Shown: positions 1 through 7,635 of the stretch, piece by piece | Position numbering within the stretch: position 1 is the first letter of the stretch | How the letters are laid out: each line of letters begins with the position of its first letter | From: Collinsella aerofaciens | GTDB lineage: Bacteria > Actinomycetota > Coriobacteriia > Coriobacteriales > Coriobacteriaceae | Assembly: GCA_008671135.1 (NCBI GenBank) | Contig: RQAP01000009.1 | Location: 1-55,934 of the forward strand | Direction of reading: 5' to 3' | Length of the DNA: 55,934 bases | Notes under the pieces: generated by a model | Seen by the model: the letters and a program-made list of their open reading frames with translations, nothing else | What the model was told of the DNA's origin: nothing | The model's database searches: none | Made by a program: the position numbers and the translations under genes

Positions 1-126
1 CAAAGACGAGCGTCGGGAAGACACGCCGAGGTCGCCGCGGACGGGTTGATATAGGGAGAGGGCCTGATCCCATATCGTTGGGGCCGGGCCCGATTTTGCC
101 TCTTGACAATGTCCTGCTCATATTAA

Positions 127-146
127 AAGGAACGTCCCTAACTGCC
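127..146. repeat. Solitary copy of a GGAACGT...AACTGCC repeat
   Basis: The sequence AAGGAACGTCCCTAACTGCC matches, with one difference over 18 bases, the right half of the palindromic repeat at 30689-30742. It lies just past the 3' end of the acetyltransferase gene. A TTGACA-like hexamer occurs at about 104, but no gene follows it on the plus strand, so I do not call a promoter. Confidence 0.5.
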
Positions 147-150
147 GGGT

Positions 151-792
151 TTAGGCTGTTAGATCGAGTTCGTAGAGGAAGCTTTCGCGCGGCATGTCGT
201 GACGGCGCTCTTCGCGGTTGGCGCGGTGCGTGGCCGTGCGCTTAAAGCCGTGCAGCTCGTAGAACTTCCACGAGCAGTTGGAGTCGGTGTACAGGTGCGC
301 CCTCGTCGCTCCAAGCGAGGACAGGTGCGAGACCGCGGCATCGAGCAGAACCGTGCCAACGCCCAGGCCATGGACATCGCGATCCACGGCAAGCAGCGTG
401 ACCTCGTTGTCGTGCGGCAACGGGCTGCTCTCGAGCAGGCGGTTGTTGGTTCGGATGGTTGCGCGCACAAACGAGAGATACTCGGCGCAGGCATCGGGCT
501 CTAGCTCACGCATCTGCGATAGCAGCGCGCGTTCGGTATCCATCCAATGCTCGTTGATAGTGGCGCCGGAGCTCTGTCCCGCACGCGCGAGCGAAATGCC
601 ACGCGCCTGACCGTCAATCACCGCAACCTGTGAAAACGTCGACGACGAAAGGCAGTAGGCGAGGTCGCACGCGGCCTCAAGGCGGTTGTACTCATCGTTA
701 TCCGAATTGTTATGCCAAAGCTGCTGCAGAATCAGCGCGATGGCGTCGAAGTCTTCGGTATCAAACGGTCGGTAGAGAACCCGCGAGACCAT
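151..792 (-). CDS. GNAT-family N-acetyltransferase
   Basis: This 213-residue protein has the GNAT fold signature near its C terminus. The acetyl-CoA-binding stretch VHGLGVGTVLLDAAV (about 140-154) is followed by a beta-strand and the typical YELHGFKRTA segment (about 178-187). GNAT enzymes move an acetyl group from acetyl-CoA to an amine, and nothing here identifies the acceptor. The N-terminal 120 residues probably form a degenerate first half of the fold. The start ATG at 792 is preceded on the minus strand by GAAAGAGG at good spacing. The gene stands alone, divergent from purH across about 280 bp. Family call firm, substrate unknown. Confidence 0.85.
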   Translation of the reverse strand: MVSRVLYRPFDTEDFDAIALILQQLWHNNSDNDEYNRLEAACDLAYCLSSSTFSQVAVIDGQARGISLARAGQSSGATINEHWMDTERALLSQMRELEPDACAEYLSFVRATIRTNNRLLESSPLPHDNEVTLLAVDRDVHGLGVGTVLLDAAVSHLSSLGATRAHLYTDSNCSWKFYELHGFKRTATHRANREERRHDMPRESFLYELDLTA

Positions 793-1069
793 GGTGCCTC
801 TTTCTTTTGCGGATGCATATCGAGCACAGTTCTACCACGCCATTGGCATCAAATTATGGTGCCCCTGTGTTCCATGAACTCACCGTGCCCGGTGCCGTGC
901 CCATCCCCTCTGCTCGCAAACTTTTTCTGCACATGCGCCCGTTGCGGGGTGCATCGATGCGCTCGATGCGCTACATTGAATCAGTATTTTCAATGCCGCT
1001 GCGCGAGCGCTGCAGATCGACGTATCACCGACTCACAGAGCACGGCGGCGTACCAGACAGGAGGACTGC
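793..1069. other. Intergenic region between divergent GNAT gene and purH
   Basis: This 277-bp gap must hold the promoters for both divergent genes. I see no convincing -35/-10 pair, no purine riboswitch-like motif and no plausible gene. The purH ribosome-binding site (GGAGG) lies at about 1060-1064. Confidence 0.4.
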
Positions 1070-2677
1070 ATGGGATCTGATGTGAAGATCGCACGCGCGT
1101 TGATCTCGGTTACCGATAAAACGGGTGTCGTCGATTTCGCACGGACGCTGGTCGGTGACTTTGGCGTCGAGATCATCTCTACGGGCGGCACGGCTCGTGC
1201 CATCGAGGACGCGGGCGTTCCCGTAACCCCCATCGAGGAGTTCACGGGCTATCCCGAGATGATGGACGGCCGCGTTAAGACCCTGCACCCCAAGGTTCAC
1301 GGCGCGCTGCTGGCCCGCCGCGATTCCGAGCAGCACATGCAGGAGGCCGCTCAGCACGGCATTAAGCTGATCGACCTGGTCGTCGTCAACCTGTACGAGT
1401 TCGAGAAGACCGTCGCCAACCCCGAGGTCACCTTCGCGGACGCTATCGAGCACATCGACATCGGTGGCCCCTCCATGCTGCGCTCTGCCGCCAAGAACGC
1501 CACGAGCGTTACCGTCATTTCCGACCCGGCCGACTATGATGCCGTCCTGGCCGAGATGCACGAGACCGGTGGCTGCACCACGCTTTCCACCCGTCGTCGC
1601 CTGCAGGTGAAGGTCTACCAGACCACCGCCGCCTACGACACGGCCATCTCCCGTTGGCTTGCCGCCCAGGCAAGCGACGTGGCGGACACCTCTGCCAAGC
1701 TCGAGATCTCGCTGGAGAAGGTCGACGACCTGCGCTATGGCGAGAATCCTCAGCAGAAGGCCACGGTCTACCGCTTTGCCGAGGGCTGCGAGAACACCGC
1801 GAGCTCGCAGTTCCCGCTCGTGGGCTCCAAGCAGATCCAGGGCAAGCCGCTCAGCTACAACAACTATCTGGATGCCGACGCCGCCTGGAACCTGGTCCGC
1901 GAGTTCGACGAGCCGGCCTGCGTAATCCTCAAGCACCAGAACCCCTGCGGTTCCGCCGTTGCCGAGGACATCACGGCTGCCTACGACCGCGCTTTTGCCT
2001 GCGATCCCAAGAGCGCCTTCGGCGGCATCATCGCCTGCAACCGCGAGGTTCCCTTGGATCTGGTTGAGCACTTTGCCGATCAGAACAAGCAGTTCGTCGA
2101 GGTCATCATCGCCCCGAGCTACACCGCCGAGGCGCTCGAGCGCATGGCCAAGCGCCCCAACCTGCGCGTGTTGGCGACCGGCGGCGTGGACCACGGCGCT
2201 CAGGTGGAGCTGCGCTCCGTCGACGGCGGCATGCTGGTGCAGGAGGTCGACCACGTGACCGAGGATCCCGCGACCTTTACGTTCCCCACCGACCGCAAGC
2301 CCACCGACGCCGAGATGGCCGAGCTCGAGTTTGCCTGGAAGGTCTGCAAGGGCGTTAAGTCCAACGCCATCCTGGTCTCCAAGGGTAAGGCCGGCATTGG
2401 CATGGGCCCGGGTCAGCCTAACCGCGTTGACTCTGCGCTACTTGCCTGCGAGCGCGCCGAGGACTTCTGCGAGCGCGAGGGCGTGGAGAAGGGCGGCTTT
2501 GCCTGTGCAAGCGACGCGTTCTTCCCGTTCCGCGACAACGTCGACGTGCTTGCTGCACACGGCGTGACCTGCATCATCCAGCCCGGCGGCTCCAAGCGCG
2601 ACGACGAAAGCATCCAGGCTTGCAACGAGCACAATATTGCTATGGTCTTTACCGGCGCCCGCCACTTCCGCCACTAA
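1070..2677 (+). CDS. purH: Bifunctional AICAR formyltransferase / IMP cyclohydrolase
   Basis: PurH carries out the last two steps of de novo purine synthesis: formylation of AICAR with 10-formyl-THF, then ring closure to IMP. The N-terminal cyclohydrolase domain (about 1-150) shows RVKTLHPKVHGALLARR. The formyltransferase domain carries the catalytic KHQNPCG motif (288-294). At 535 residues it is slightly longer than the usual 510-525. The ATG at 1070 follows CAGGAGGACTGC, a strong ribosome-binding site. It is apparently monocistronic, with a terminator at 2707-2743. No other pur genes are nearby, so it is separate from any main pur operon. Confidence 0.97.
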   Translation: MGSDVKIARALISVTDKTGVVDFARTLVGDFGVEIISTGGTARAIEDAGVPVTPIEEFTGYPEMMDGRVKTLHPKVHGALLARRDSEQHMQEAAQHGIKLIDLVVVNLYEFEKTVANPEVTFADAIEHIDIGGPSMLRSAAKNATSVTVISDPADYDAVLAEMHETGGCTTLSTRRRLQVKVYQTTAAYDTAISRWLAAQASDVADTSAKLEISLEKVDDLRYGENPQQKATVYRFAEGCENTASSQFPLVGSKQIQGKPLSYNNYLDADAAWNLVREFDEPACVILKHQNPCGSAVAEDITAAYDRAFACDPKSAFGGIIACNREVPLDLVEHFADQNKQFVEVIIAPSYTAEALERMAKRPNLRVLATGGVDHGAQVELRSVDGGMLVQEVDHVTEDPATFTFPTDRKPTDAEMAELEFAWKVCKGVKSNAILVSKGKAGIGMGPGQPNRVDSALLACERAEDFCEREGVEKGGFACASDAFFPFRDNVDVLAAHGVTCIIQPGGSKRDDESIQACNEHNIAMVFTGARHFRH

Positions 2678-2706
2678 GTTCCGCCTTGGGACAAAATAAT
2701 CTCCGC

Positions 2707-2743
2707 AAAAGACGGCTGCTCCGTTTGGAGGGCCGTCTTTTTG
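2707..2743 (+). terminator. Rho-independent terminator of purH
   Basis: AAAAGACGGC (2707-2716) pairs with GCCGTCTTTTT (2732-2742), giving a GC-rich stem followed by a T run, 29 bp after the purH stop. Confidence 0.85.
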
Positions 2744-2782
2744 GTATAAGAGGACGGAATGACTAACACGAAAGGTACAACC

Positions 2783-3490
2783 ATGCCCCAGATTGATGAT
2801 GCCGAGCTGTTTGGCAATGCCGAGGATCAGCGTGCGTACGAGGACTTTTGCGCCAATCAGGAGGCGGTCGAGAAGTTCACGCTCGACAAGCCCGCGCTCA
2901 TCTGCCGTTGGCGTATGTCCAACAAAAAGGTGCCCATGCTCAACCGTCACATCCGCGCACTGTCCGAGCGTCTGGTGCAGGGCGAGCCGCTTACCCATAA
3001 CATGCTCAGTTGGGCCAAGCAGCACGTTGAGTGGTCACTTGCCGAGGGCGATTACACCGCCCACGACGGTGTGCTCATGCTGGTGATCGACGTTAACGGC
3101 AACGCCGCCATGACGGTGGGGGAGTACGAGCCGCTGTCCGACACGTCGGCCAAGGCGCTGCGTGCCCGTTCTGCCGAGGCTCGCTCCGAAGCCGACGAGA
3201 CCGGCGTGGCGCCCGAGCTGCTCGCTGCCGTCAACGACGGTGAGCTGGCCTTTGTGGCGCCGGCGGACGAGTGCCTGTGCGGCACGGCGACGCTCATCGA
3301 GCAGCTGGCCCAGACCAAGGGCATCCCGGTCACGCGCGTAGATATTCCCGCGCAGCTTAAGGGCGCGCTGTTCCTAGTGAGCGACGAGCACGGCGTGGTC
3401 CCCGCAACCGAGACGGACGCCGCCGACGCCGACGCCGCCACGGTCGCCTTCTTTGCCGACGGCTACGAAAAGCTCCGTGCCCGCCGCTAA
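2783..3490 (+). CDS. Hypothetical protein, 235 residues
   Basis: I do not recognise this family. The protein is soluble, with no signal or membrane segment. It has an acidic N terminus, a central stretch LMLVIDVNGNAAMTVGEY, an alanine-rich helical linker, and a C-terminal part that could be a second small domain (TATLIEQLAQTKGIPVTRV onward). That fragment loosely resembles domains that judge a numeric or ligand value, but this is not evidence of function. I prefer the ATG at 2783, preceded by GAAAGGTACAACC. An in-frame ATG at 2759 lies almost on a TATAAG -10-like box (2745-2750), which would put the transcript start too close to it. Codon use matches the neighbours, so it is a real gene. Confidence 0.75.
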   Translation: MPQIDDAELFGNAEDQRAYEDFCANQEAVEKFTLDKPALICRWRMSNKKVPMLNRHIRALSERLVQGEPLTHNMLSWAKQHVEWSLAEGDYTAHDGVLMLVIDVNGNAAMTVGEYEPLSDTSAKALRARSAEARSEADETGVAPELLAAVNDGELAFVAPADECLCGTATLIEQLAQTKGIPVTRVDIPAQLKGALFLVSDEHGVVPATETDAADADAATVAFFADGYEKLRARR

Positions 3491-3536
3491 ATGATTTTTC
3501 TGGGACGGGGATTAAAGAATCATTTTGGTCCCCGCC
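3489..3536. repeat. Hairpin repeat with GGGAC/GTCCCC ends
   Basis: AAATGATTTTT and AAAGAATCATTT are inverted around GGGACGGGGATT, and GGGGA pairs with TCCCC. The element begins inside the stop region of the preceding gene. Its GGGGAC/GTCCCC theme recurs at 30689-30779 and 12875-12972. Confidence 0.6.
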
Positions 3537-3668
3537 ACCGCTGCGAGTGCGAGGCGGACAAAACGCCCCCGCTCGCGAACAGTTCTGTCACCTGGCACCG
3601 CGCGCGGTGCACACCCGCAGTTTCGCAGCCATAATGGTGGCAAGACAACCAAGAGGGGAGCGGAATCC

Positions 3669-4340
3669 ATGGCGCTGATCTATATCGTTGAGGACGACGA
3701 GCCCATTCGTCGCGAGCTTGCCGCTATCCTTGCCCGTGCCGGTTTTGAGGTCGAGGCCTGCGAATCATTTGAGCATGTCTCGCGCGATATTCTCGCCGCC
3801 GCGCCCGACCTGGTGCTGCTCGACCTCACGCTTCCCGTCAAGGACGGCCAGCATATCTGCCACGAGGTTCGCCGCGAATCCGAGGTCCCCATCATCGTCC
3901 TCACGTCGCGCACGACCGAGATCGACGAGGTCATGGCCATGACGCTCGGCGCGGACGACTTTGTTCCCAAGCCCTACAGCGCCCGTGTGCTCGTGGCGCG
4001 CATCAATGCCTTGCTGCGTCGCACCGCGGCGGCAGGCGAGCGCAGCACGCTCGTCCACAAGGGATTGGAGCTCGACCTCGCCCGCTCCATGGTCACCAAT
4101 ACGGCAACCGGCGACAGTACCGAGCTCACCAAAAACGAGCTGCGTATCCTTTCGCTGCTCTTGGGTCGCGCGGGCAAGATCGTCTCGCGTCCGGCCATCA
4201 TGCAGGACCTGTGGGACTCCGACGCCTTCGTGGACGACAACACGCTTACCGTCAACATCAACCGCCTGCGCACCACGCTCGAAAAAATCGGCATCAAGGG
4301 GTATTTGACGACGCACCGCGGCCAAGGCTATTCGGTCTAG
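3669..4340 (+). CDS. OmpR-family response regulator, BceR-like
   Basis: This is a 223-residue DNA-binding response regulator. The receiver domain (1-115) has the acidic pocket EDDE (8-11), the phosphoacceptor Asp52 in LVLLDLTLP, a conserved Thr in VLTSR and Lys in VPKPYS. A winged-helix effector domain follows (about 125-223), ending GYLTTHRGQGYSV as in OmpR/PhoB proteins. The ATG at 3669 follows AAGAGGGGAGCGG; an upstream extension to 3525 lacks homology and a good ribosome-binding site. The kinase gene begins 9 bp after the stop, so they form a two-gene operon. It probably regulates an envelope-stress or peptide-resistance target. Confidence 0.93.
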   Translation: MALIYIVEDDEPIRRELAAILARAGFEVEACESFEHVSRDILAAAPDLVLLDLTLPVKDGQHICHEVRRESEVPIIVLTSRTTEIDEVMAMTLGADDFVPKPYSARVLVARINALLRRTAAAGERSTLVHKGLELDLARSMVTNTATGDSTELTKNELRILSLLLGRAGKIVSRPAIMQDLWDSDAFVDDNTLTVNINRLRTTLEKIGIKGYLTTHRGQGYSV

Positions 4341-4349
4341 GGGCCGGCT

Positions 4350-5393
4350 ATGTCGTTTGGCAAGTTCTTTAAAGATGCGCTGCTTCCCGTCGCCGTGTGG
4401 ACCTGCGGCGTGCTGCTGAGCTGCTTTGTGCTGACGGTCGCCGGCGCACCCGTTTCTATCGTGGTCGTGGCGGTTGGCGTGTCCTTTATTTTCGGTATGC
4501 TCGGCATCGTGATCGAGTACGCTCGCCGTCGCCGTTTTCTGCGTCAGTTGGAGCGCGCGGCAGAGGAACTCGAGAGTCCCGCATGGGTGCAGGAGATGGT
4601 GCAATGCCCGACCTATGCCGAGGGCGAGCTCGAGTACGAGGTCTTGCGCCGGGTGGGCAAAGCTGCCTGCGACGAGGTTGCCGAAGGCCGGCGCCAGACC
4701 GATGATTATCGCGACTATATCGAAAGCTGGGTCCACGAGGCCAAGTTGCCTCTGGCGGCAGCCCATCTGATTCTTGAAAACCTGGACGGCAGCGAAGACG
4801 ATCTGTCGCGCGTAGACGACCTCGGTCGCGAGCTTGCCCGCGTGGAGCGCTATATCGACCAGGCGCTGTACTATGCACGCTCGGAAGTCGTGGAGCGTGA
4901 CTACCTGATTCGCCGCTGGGATCTTAAGACCCTGGTGACGGGCGCGATCAAGGCCAACGCGCGTGAGCTCATCGCGGCGCACGTGGCCCCGGTGTGCGAG
5001 AACCTCGACTTTGAGGTGTTTACCGACGAGAAGTGGCTCGAGTTTATTCTGGGCCAGCTCATTCAGAACAGCATTAAATACGCACGTGAGGATGGTGCGA
5101 AGATCACGTTTTCGGGCGCGTTGCTGGACGAGGGCCTGGCAAGCGAGCGCATCGAGCTTACCGTTGCCGACAACGGCTGTGGCGTGAGCGCGGCCGACCT
5201 GCCGCGCGTGTTCGAGAAGGGTTTTACCGGCGACAACGGCCGCATCACCAAGCGCGCAACGGGCATCGGCCTCTACCTGGTGGCGCGCCTGTGCTCCAAG
5301 ATGGGCATCGACGTCACCGCGGCATCCGAGCCCGGCGAAGGCTTCGTCGTCACATTCGCCTTCTCAACCAACAAGTTCCAATATTTCGAGTAA
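4350..5393 (+). CDS. Intramembrane-sensing histidine kinase, BceS-like
   Basis: This 347-residue kinase has two membrane helices close together (about 12-31 and 34-56) with almost no extracytoplasmic loop, the hallmark of the BceS/LiaS-type intramembrane-sensing kinases. The H-box ESWVHEAKLPL carries the phosphoacceptor His129 and resembles the BceS type. The ATPase domain shows an N-box (QLIQNSIKYA), G1 (DNGCGVS) and G2 (TGIGLYLV). BceS kinases usually sense through a BceAB-type ABC transporter, and none is present here. The nearest envelope gene is uppP, 0.9 kb downstream. Kinase call firm; the Bce-like reading rests on topology and H-box. Confidence 0.9.
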   Translation: MSFGKFFKDALLPVAVWTCGVLLSCFVLTVAGAPVSIVVVAVGVSFIFGMLGIVIEYARRRRFLRQLERAAEELESPAWVQEMVQCPTYAEGELEYEVLRRVGKAACDEVAEGRRQTDDYRDYIESWVHEAKLPLAAAHLILENLDGSEDDLSRVDDLGRELARVERYIDQALYYARSEVVERDYLIRRWDLKTLVTGAIKANARELIAAHVAPVCENLDFEVFTDEKWLEFILGQLIQNSIKYAREDGAKITFSGALLDEGLASERIELTVADNGCGVSAADLPRVFEKGFTGDNGRITKRATGIGLYLVARLCSKMGIDVTAASEPGEGFVVTFAFSTNKFQYFE

Positions 5394-5412
5394 CGCACGC
5401 GGCAGACGTCCG

Positions 5413-5450
5413 CCCAAACAAAACGTGCCGCCCCAAACAAAACGTGCCGT
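5413..5450. repeat. Two tandem 19-bp units
   Basis: The unit CCCAAACAAAACGTGCCGC (5413-5431) is repeated at 5432-5450 with one change. The second unit runs into the terminator stem, so this may be a slipped duplication of the left terminator arm. Confidence 0.75.
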
Positions 5451-5480
5451 CCCAACCGGGGCGGCACGCCATTTTTCTAT
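5443..5480 (+). terminator. Terminator after the two-component system
   Basis: CGTGCCGTCCC (5443-5453) and GGGGCGGCACG (5458-5468) form an 11-bp stem with one mismatch and a 4-nt loop, followed by CCATTTTTC. Confidence 0.8.
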
Positions 5481-5509
5481 CAGACAACTCGCTGAAGTAC
5501 GGTGACGAA

Positions 5510-5600
5510 GGCGCAAGGCCGGGAGGGGTTATCTAAGCCGACATCCCGCAGCCGCGAAGCGGCGAGGACGTCGGCGTGATAACCCCGCAGGCCCTGCGCC
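5510..5600. repeat. Large nested inverted repeat between convergent genes
   Basis: A 91-bp palindrome has three stacked stems: GGCGCA...GGCC with its partner at the right end, GGGGTTATC with GATAACCCC, and an inner GCCGAC...GTCGGC enclosing GCCGCGAAGCGGC. It separates the 3' ends of the kinase gene and the minus-strand stress protein, so it may end transcription from both sides. It is longer and more elaborate than a simple terminator. Confidence 0.8.
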
Positions 5601-5613
5601 GGCGGGAAGGAAC

Positions 5614-6051
5614 CTACTTCACGACCAAGATGTCGCAGTCGGTGTTGCGCAGCAGGAACGTCGAAATCGAACCCAGCAGCGCATACTTGATCGAGGACAG
5701 GCCGCGTGCGCCGCAGAGCACCAGGTCGGGCTTAACCACGTCGAGCATCTCGTCCTTGAGCGTCTCGCGAATACGGCCGGCGCGAATCATAACCTCGACC
5801 TCGGGAATATCGGGATTGGCCTTGGCCTCTTCGAGCTGCTTGGCGATGGAGTTCTTAAATGCCTCCTCTAGGCCGTTGACCAGATCGACCGGATAGGAAC
5901 CGGCGCTCTCGAGCGCCGTGGAATCGATAACGTGGCCGATGATTAGCTTGGCGCCGTTGTTCGCGGCGACCTTGATGGCGCGTGCGAGCACAAAATCCTG
6001 CTGCTCAGTACCATCGAGTGAAACAAATACCTTGGTGTAGCCCTCGTTCAT
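5614..6051 (-). CDS. Universal stress protein, UspA family
   Basis: A 145-residue single-domain UspA protein. It starts with a typical beta-strand (TKVFVSLDGTEQQDFVLARA), has VIDSTAL in the middle, and ends with an ATP-binding-type loop region (GARGLSSIKYALLGSISTFLLRNTDCDILVVK). In this family G-2x-G-9x-G-S/T marks ATP-binding members; the GARG...GSIST stretch approximates it. Usp proteins respond to starvation and other stress, usually as dimers in the cytosol. The ATG at 6051 is preceded by AAGGAGGAAACC. It is transcribed alone, divergent from uppP. Confidence 0.9.
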   Translation of the reverse strand: MNEGYTKVFVSLDGTEQQDFVLARAIKVAANNGAKLIIGHVIDSTALESAGSYPVDLVNGLEEAFKNSIAKQLEEAKANPDIPEVEVMIRAGRIRETLKDEMLDVVKPDLVLCGARGLSSIKYALLGSISTFLLRNTDCDILVVK

Positions 6052-6298
6052 GGTTTCCTCCTTGGTCTATCGCACGGGCGCGGGGCTCGTGCATCGGGCG
6101 GGCGCGGGCGCGTTGGCCGCCGAACACTTTATCTTGTTGCAGTTATACCCAAGGATTTCGGTTTGACCGCTCGCAATTCTGTGAACGGACGAGTTTTTTG
6201 GTAAGGGTAGGCGCAGACGCGCCCGAACGGTTGATAATGGGACATCGCCCGCACCGTCCGCAGAACAATATCGGCGGGTGTCTAACGAGGGGGTCCCT

Positions 6299-7279
6299 TT
6301 GGATGTCATCGAGCTTCTAAAATCTGCCTTCATGGGCCTGGTCGAGGGCATCACCGAATGGCTGCCTGTTTCGTCGACCGGTCACATGATCTTGGTGGAC
6401 GAGTTCGTCAAGATGAACGTGAGCGAGACGTTCTGGAACATGTTCCTGGTCGTGATTCAGCTCGGCGCCATTCTGGCCGTCTGCGTGCTGTTCTTCCATG
6501 AGCTCAATCCGTTCTCGCCCAGCAAGGGCAAGGAGGGCCGCCGCGACACCTGGGTGCTGTGGGGCAAGATTGTGCTTGGCTGCATTCCCGCCGCGGCAAT
6601 CGGCCTGCCGCTCAACGACTGGATGGAGGAGCATTTCTACAATGCTCCCGTCGTGGCGCTGGCGCTCATTGTGTACGGTGTGCTGTTTATCGTGATCGAG
6701 AACTGGCGCGCGAGCAAGCGCGAGGAAATGGCTGTTGCCGGTTCGTTTGGTTCGCGTGCTGTGGTGTCGGGTGGACGTCCCGCCGGTGCGCACTTTGCGG
6801 CGCCCGCCGCGGCTACCGCTGAGGATGAGGACGATGACGAGAATCTGGACTTTGGCTCCATCGCCACGCTCGAGGACCTGAGCTGGAAGACTGCGCTGGG
6901 TATCGGCTGCTTCCAGGTGCTTTCGCTGGTGCCTGGTACGTCTCGCTCCGGTTCTACCATCATCGGCGGCCTGCTTTTGGGCTGCACGCGTTCGGTGGCG
7001 TCCAAGTTTACGTTCTTCCTGGCCATCCCGGTCATGTTTGGCGCGAGTGCGCTCAAGCTGGTCAAGTACTTCATCAAGGGCGGCACGTTCGGTGCCAACG
7101 AGGTCGCTATCCTGGGCGTGGGCTGCGTTGTGGCCTTTGTGGTTTCGCTCATCGCCATCAAGTGGCTCATGGGCTTCGTCCGCCGTCACGACTTCAAGTG
7201 CTTCGGTGTCTACCGCATCATCCTGGGCATCGTAGTGCTCGCATACTTCTTCGTTCTGGAGCCGATGCTCGGCCTCTAA
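6299..7279 (+). CDS. uppP: Undecaprenyl-diphosphatase (BacA/UppP)
   Basis: UppP is a multi-pass membrane enzyme that dephosphorylates undecaprenyl pyrophosphate to recycle the lipid carrier for cell-wall synthesis; high dosage gives bacitracin resistance. The catalytic motifs are present: EGITEWLPVSSTGH near the N terminus and VPGTSRSGSTI in the second half. I choose the TTG at 6299 because ACGAGGGGG lies 6 nt upstream and the product then starts as the family does; a GTG at 6278 is possible. At 326 residues it is longer than the usual 265-290, owing to an acidic insert (about residues 140-190) between membrane helices. A terminator follows. Confidence 0.95.
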   Translation: MDVIELLKSAFMGLVEGITEWLPVSSTGHMILVDEFVKMNVSETFWNMFLVVIQLGAILAVCVLFFHELNPFSPSKGKEGRRDTWVLWGKIVLGCIPAAAIGLPLNDWMEEHFYNAPVVALALIVYGVLFIVIENWRASKREEMAVAGSFGSRAVVSGGRPAGAHFAAPAAATAEDEDDDENLDFGSIATLEDLSWKTALGIGCFQVLSLVPGTSRSGSTIIGGLLLGCTRSVASKFTFFLAIPVMFGASALKLVKYFIKGGTFGANEVAILGVGCVVAFVVSLIAIKWLMGFVRRHDFKCFGVYRIILGIVVLAYFFVLEPMLGL

Positions 7280-7294
7280 CTTAGTCGACACTGC

Positions 7295-7394
7295 GCGGCG
7301 GCCAGGGCGACAACTTGTCATTCAAAGGGGGTGGCATGACCAAAAGGTCTATGCCGCCCCCTTTTCATGCCAATTTGTTCGCCCTGGCCGCCGC
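7295..7394. repeat. Nested inverted repeat enclosing the uppP terminator
   Basis: The outer arms GCGGCGGCCAGGGCGACAA (7295-7313) and 7375-7394 are complementary over 19 bases with a one-base bulge. They enclose a complete terminator hairpin at 7324-7365. A normal terminator does not need such arms. The same outer-arm plus inner-core layout is seen at 5510-5600 and 10544-10673. Confidence 0.8.
7324..7366 (+). terminator. Terminator of uppP
   Basis: The stem AAAGGGGGTGGCATGACC pairs with GGTCTATGCCGCCCCCTTT around an AAAA loop. The symmetry and the A and T runs on both sides suggest it works in either direction. Confidence 0.85.
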
Positions 7395-7438
7395 TCGCTA
7401 CCGTTGCCATGACATCGGTGGCTCCCTGGTTGGTGCAT

Positions 7439-7487
7439 TGGGGTCAGGTTACTTTGCGACAACATGGTGCAGACCAACCTGACCCCA
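7439..7487. repeat. GGGGTCAGGTTACTTTGC repeat, palindromic copy
   Basis: TGGGGTCAGGTT (7439-7450) and AACCTGACCCCA (7476-7487) are perfect 12-bp inverted arms. The stretch from GGGGTCAGGTTACTTTGC to ACATGGTG recurs at 17876-17905 with only two differences. It is an intergenic repeat between uppP and the helicase gene. Confidence 0.75.
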
Positions 7488-7635
7488 TTGCGCCAAATCC
7501 GCTGGGGCAGGCCTGACAGTGGCGCACGGAGTCGTGGTGTGATTTGCGTCGGTGTCCGCGCGGCTCGGTATACTGGTACGGCTCAAACTATGGCGCCGCC
7601 CGCAGGCGCGCCGTCCGTCAGATGAGGAGTCGCCC

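Noticed and set aside
101..130. TTGACA promoter near the left edge
   Set aside because: No plus-strand gene follows within reach; it would read into the antisense of the acetyltransferase gene.
5413..5450. Possible CRISPR repeats
   Set aside because: Only two adjacent 19-bp units without spacers, at a terminator; no cas genes in the window.
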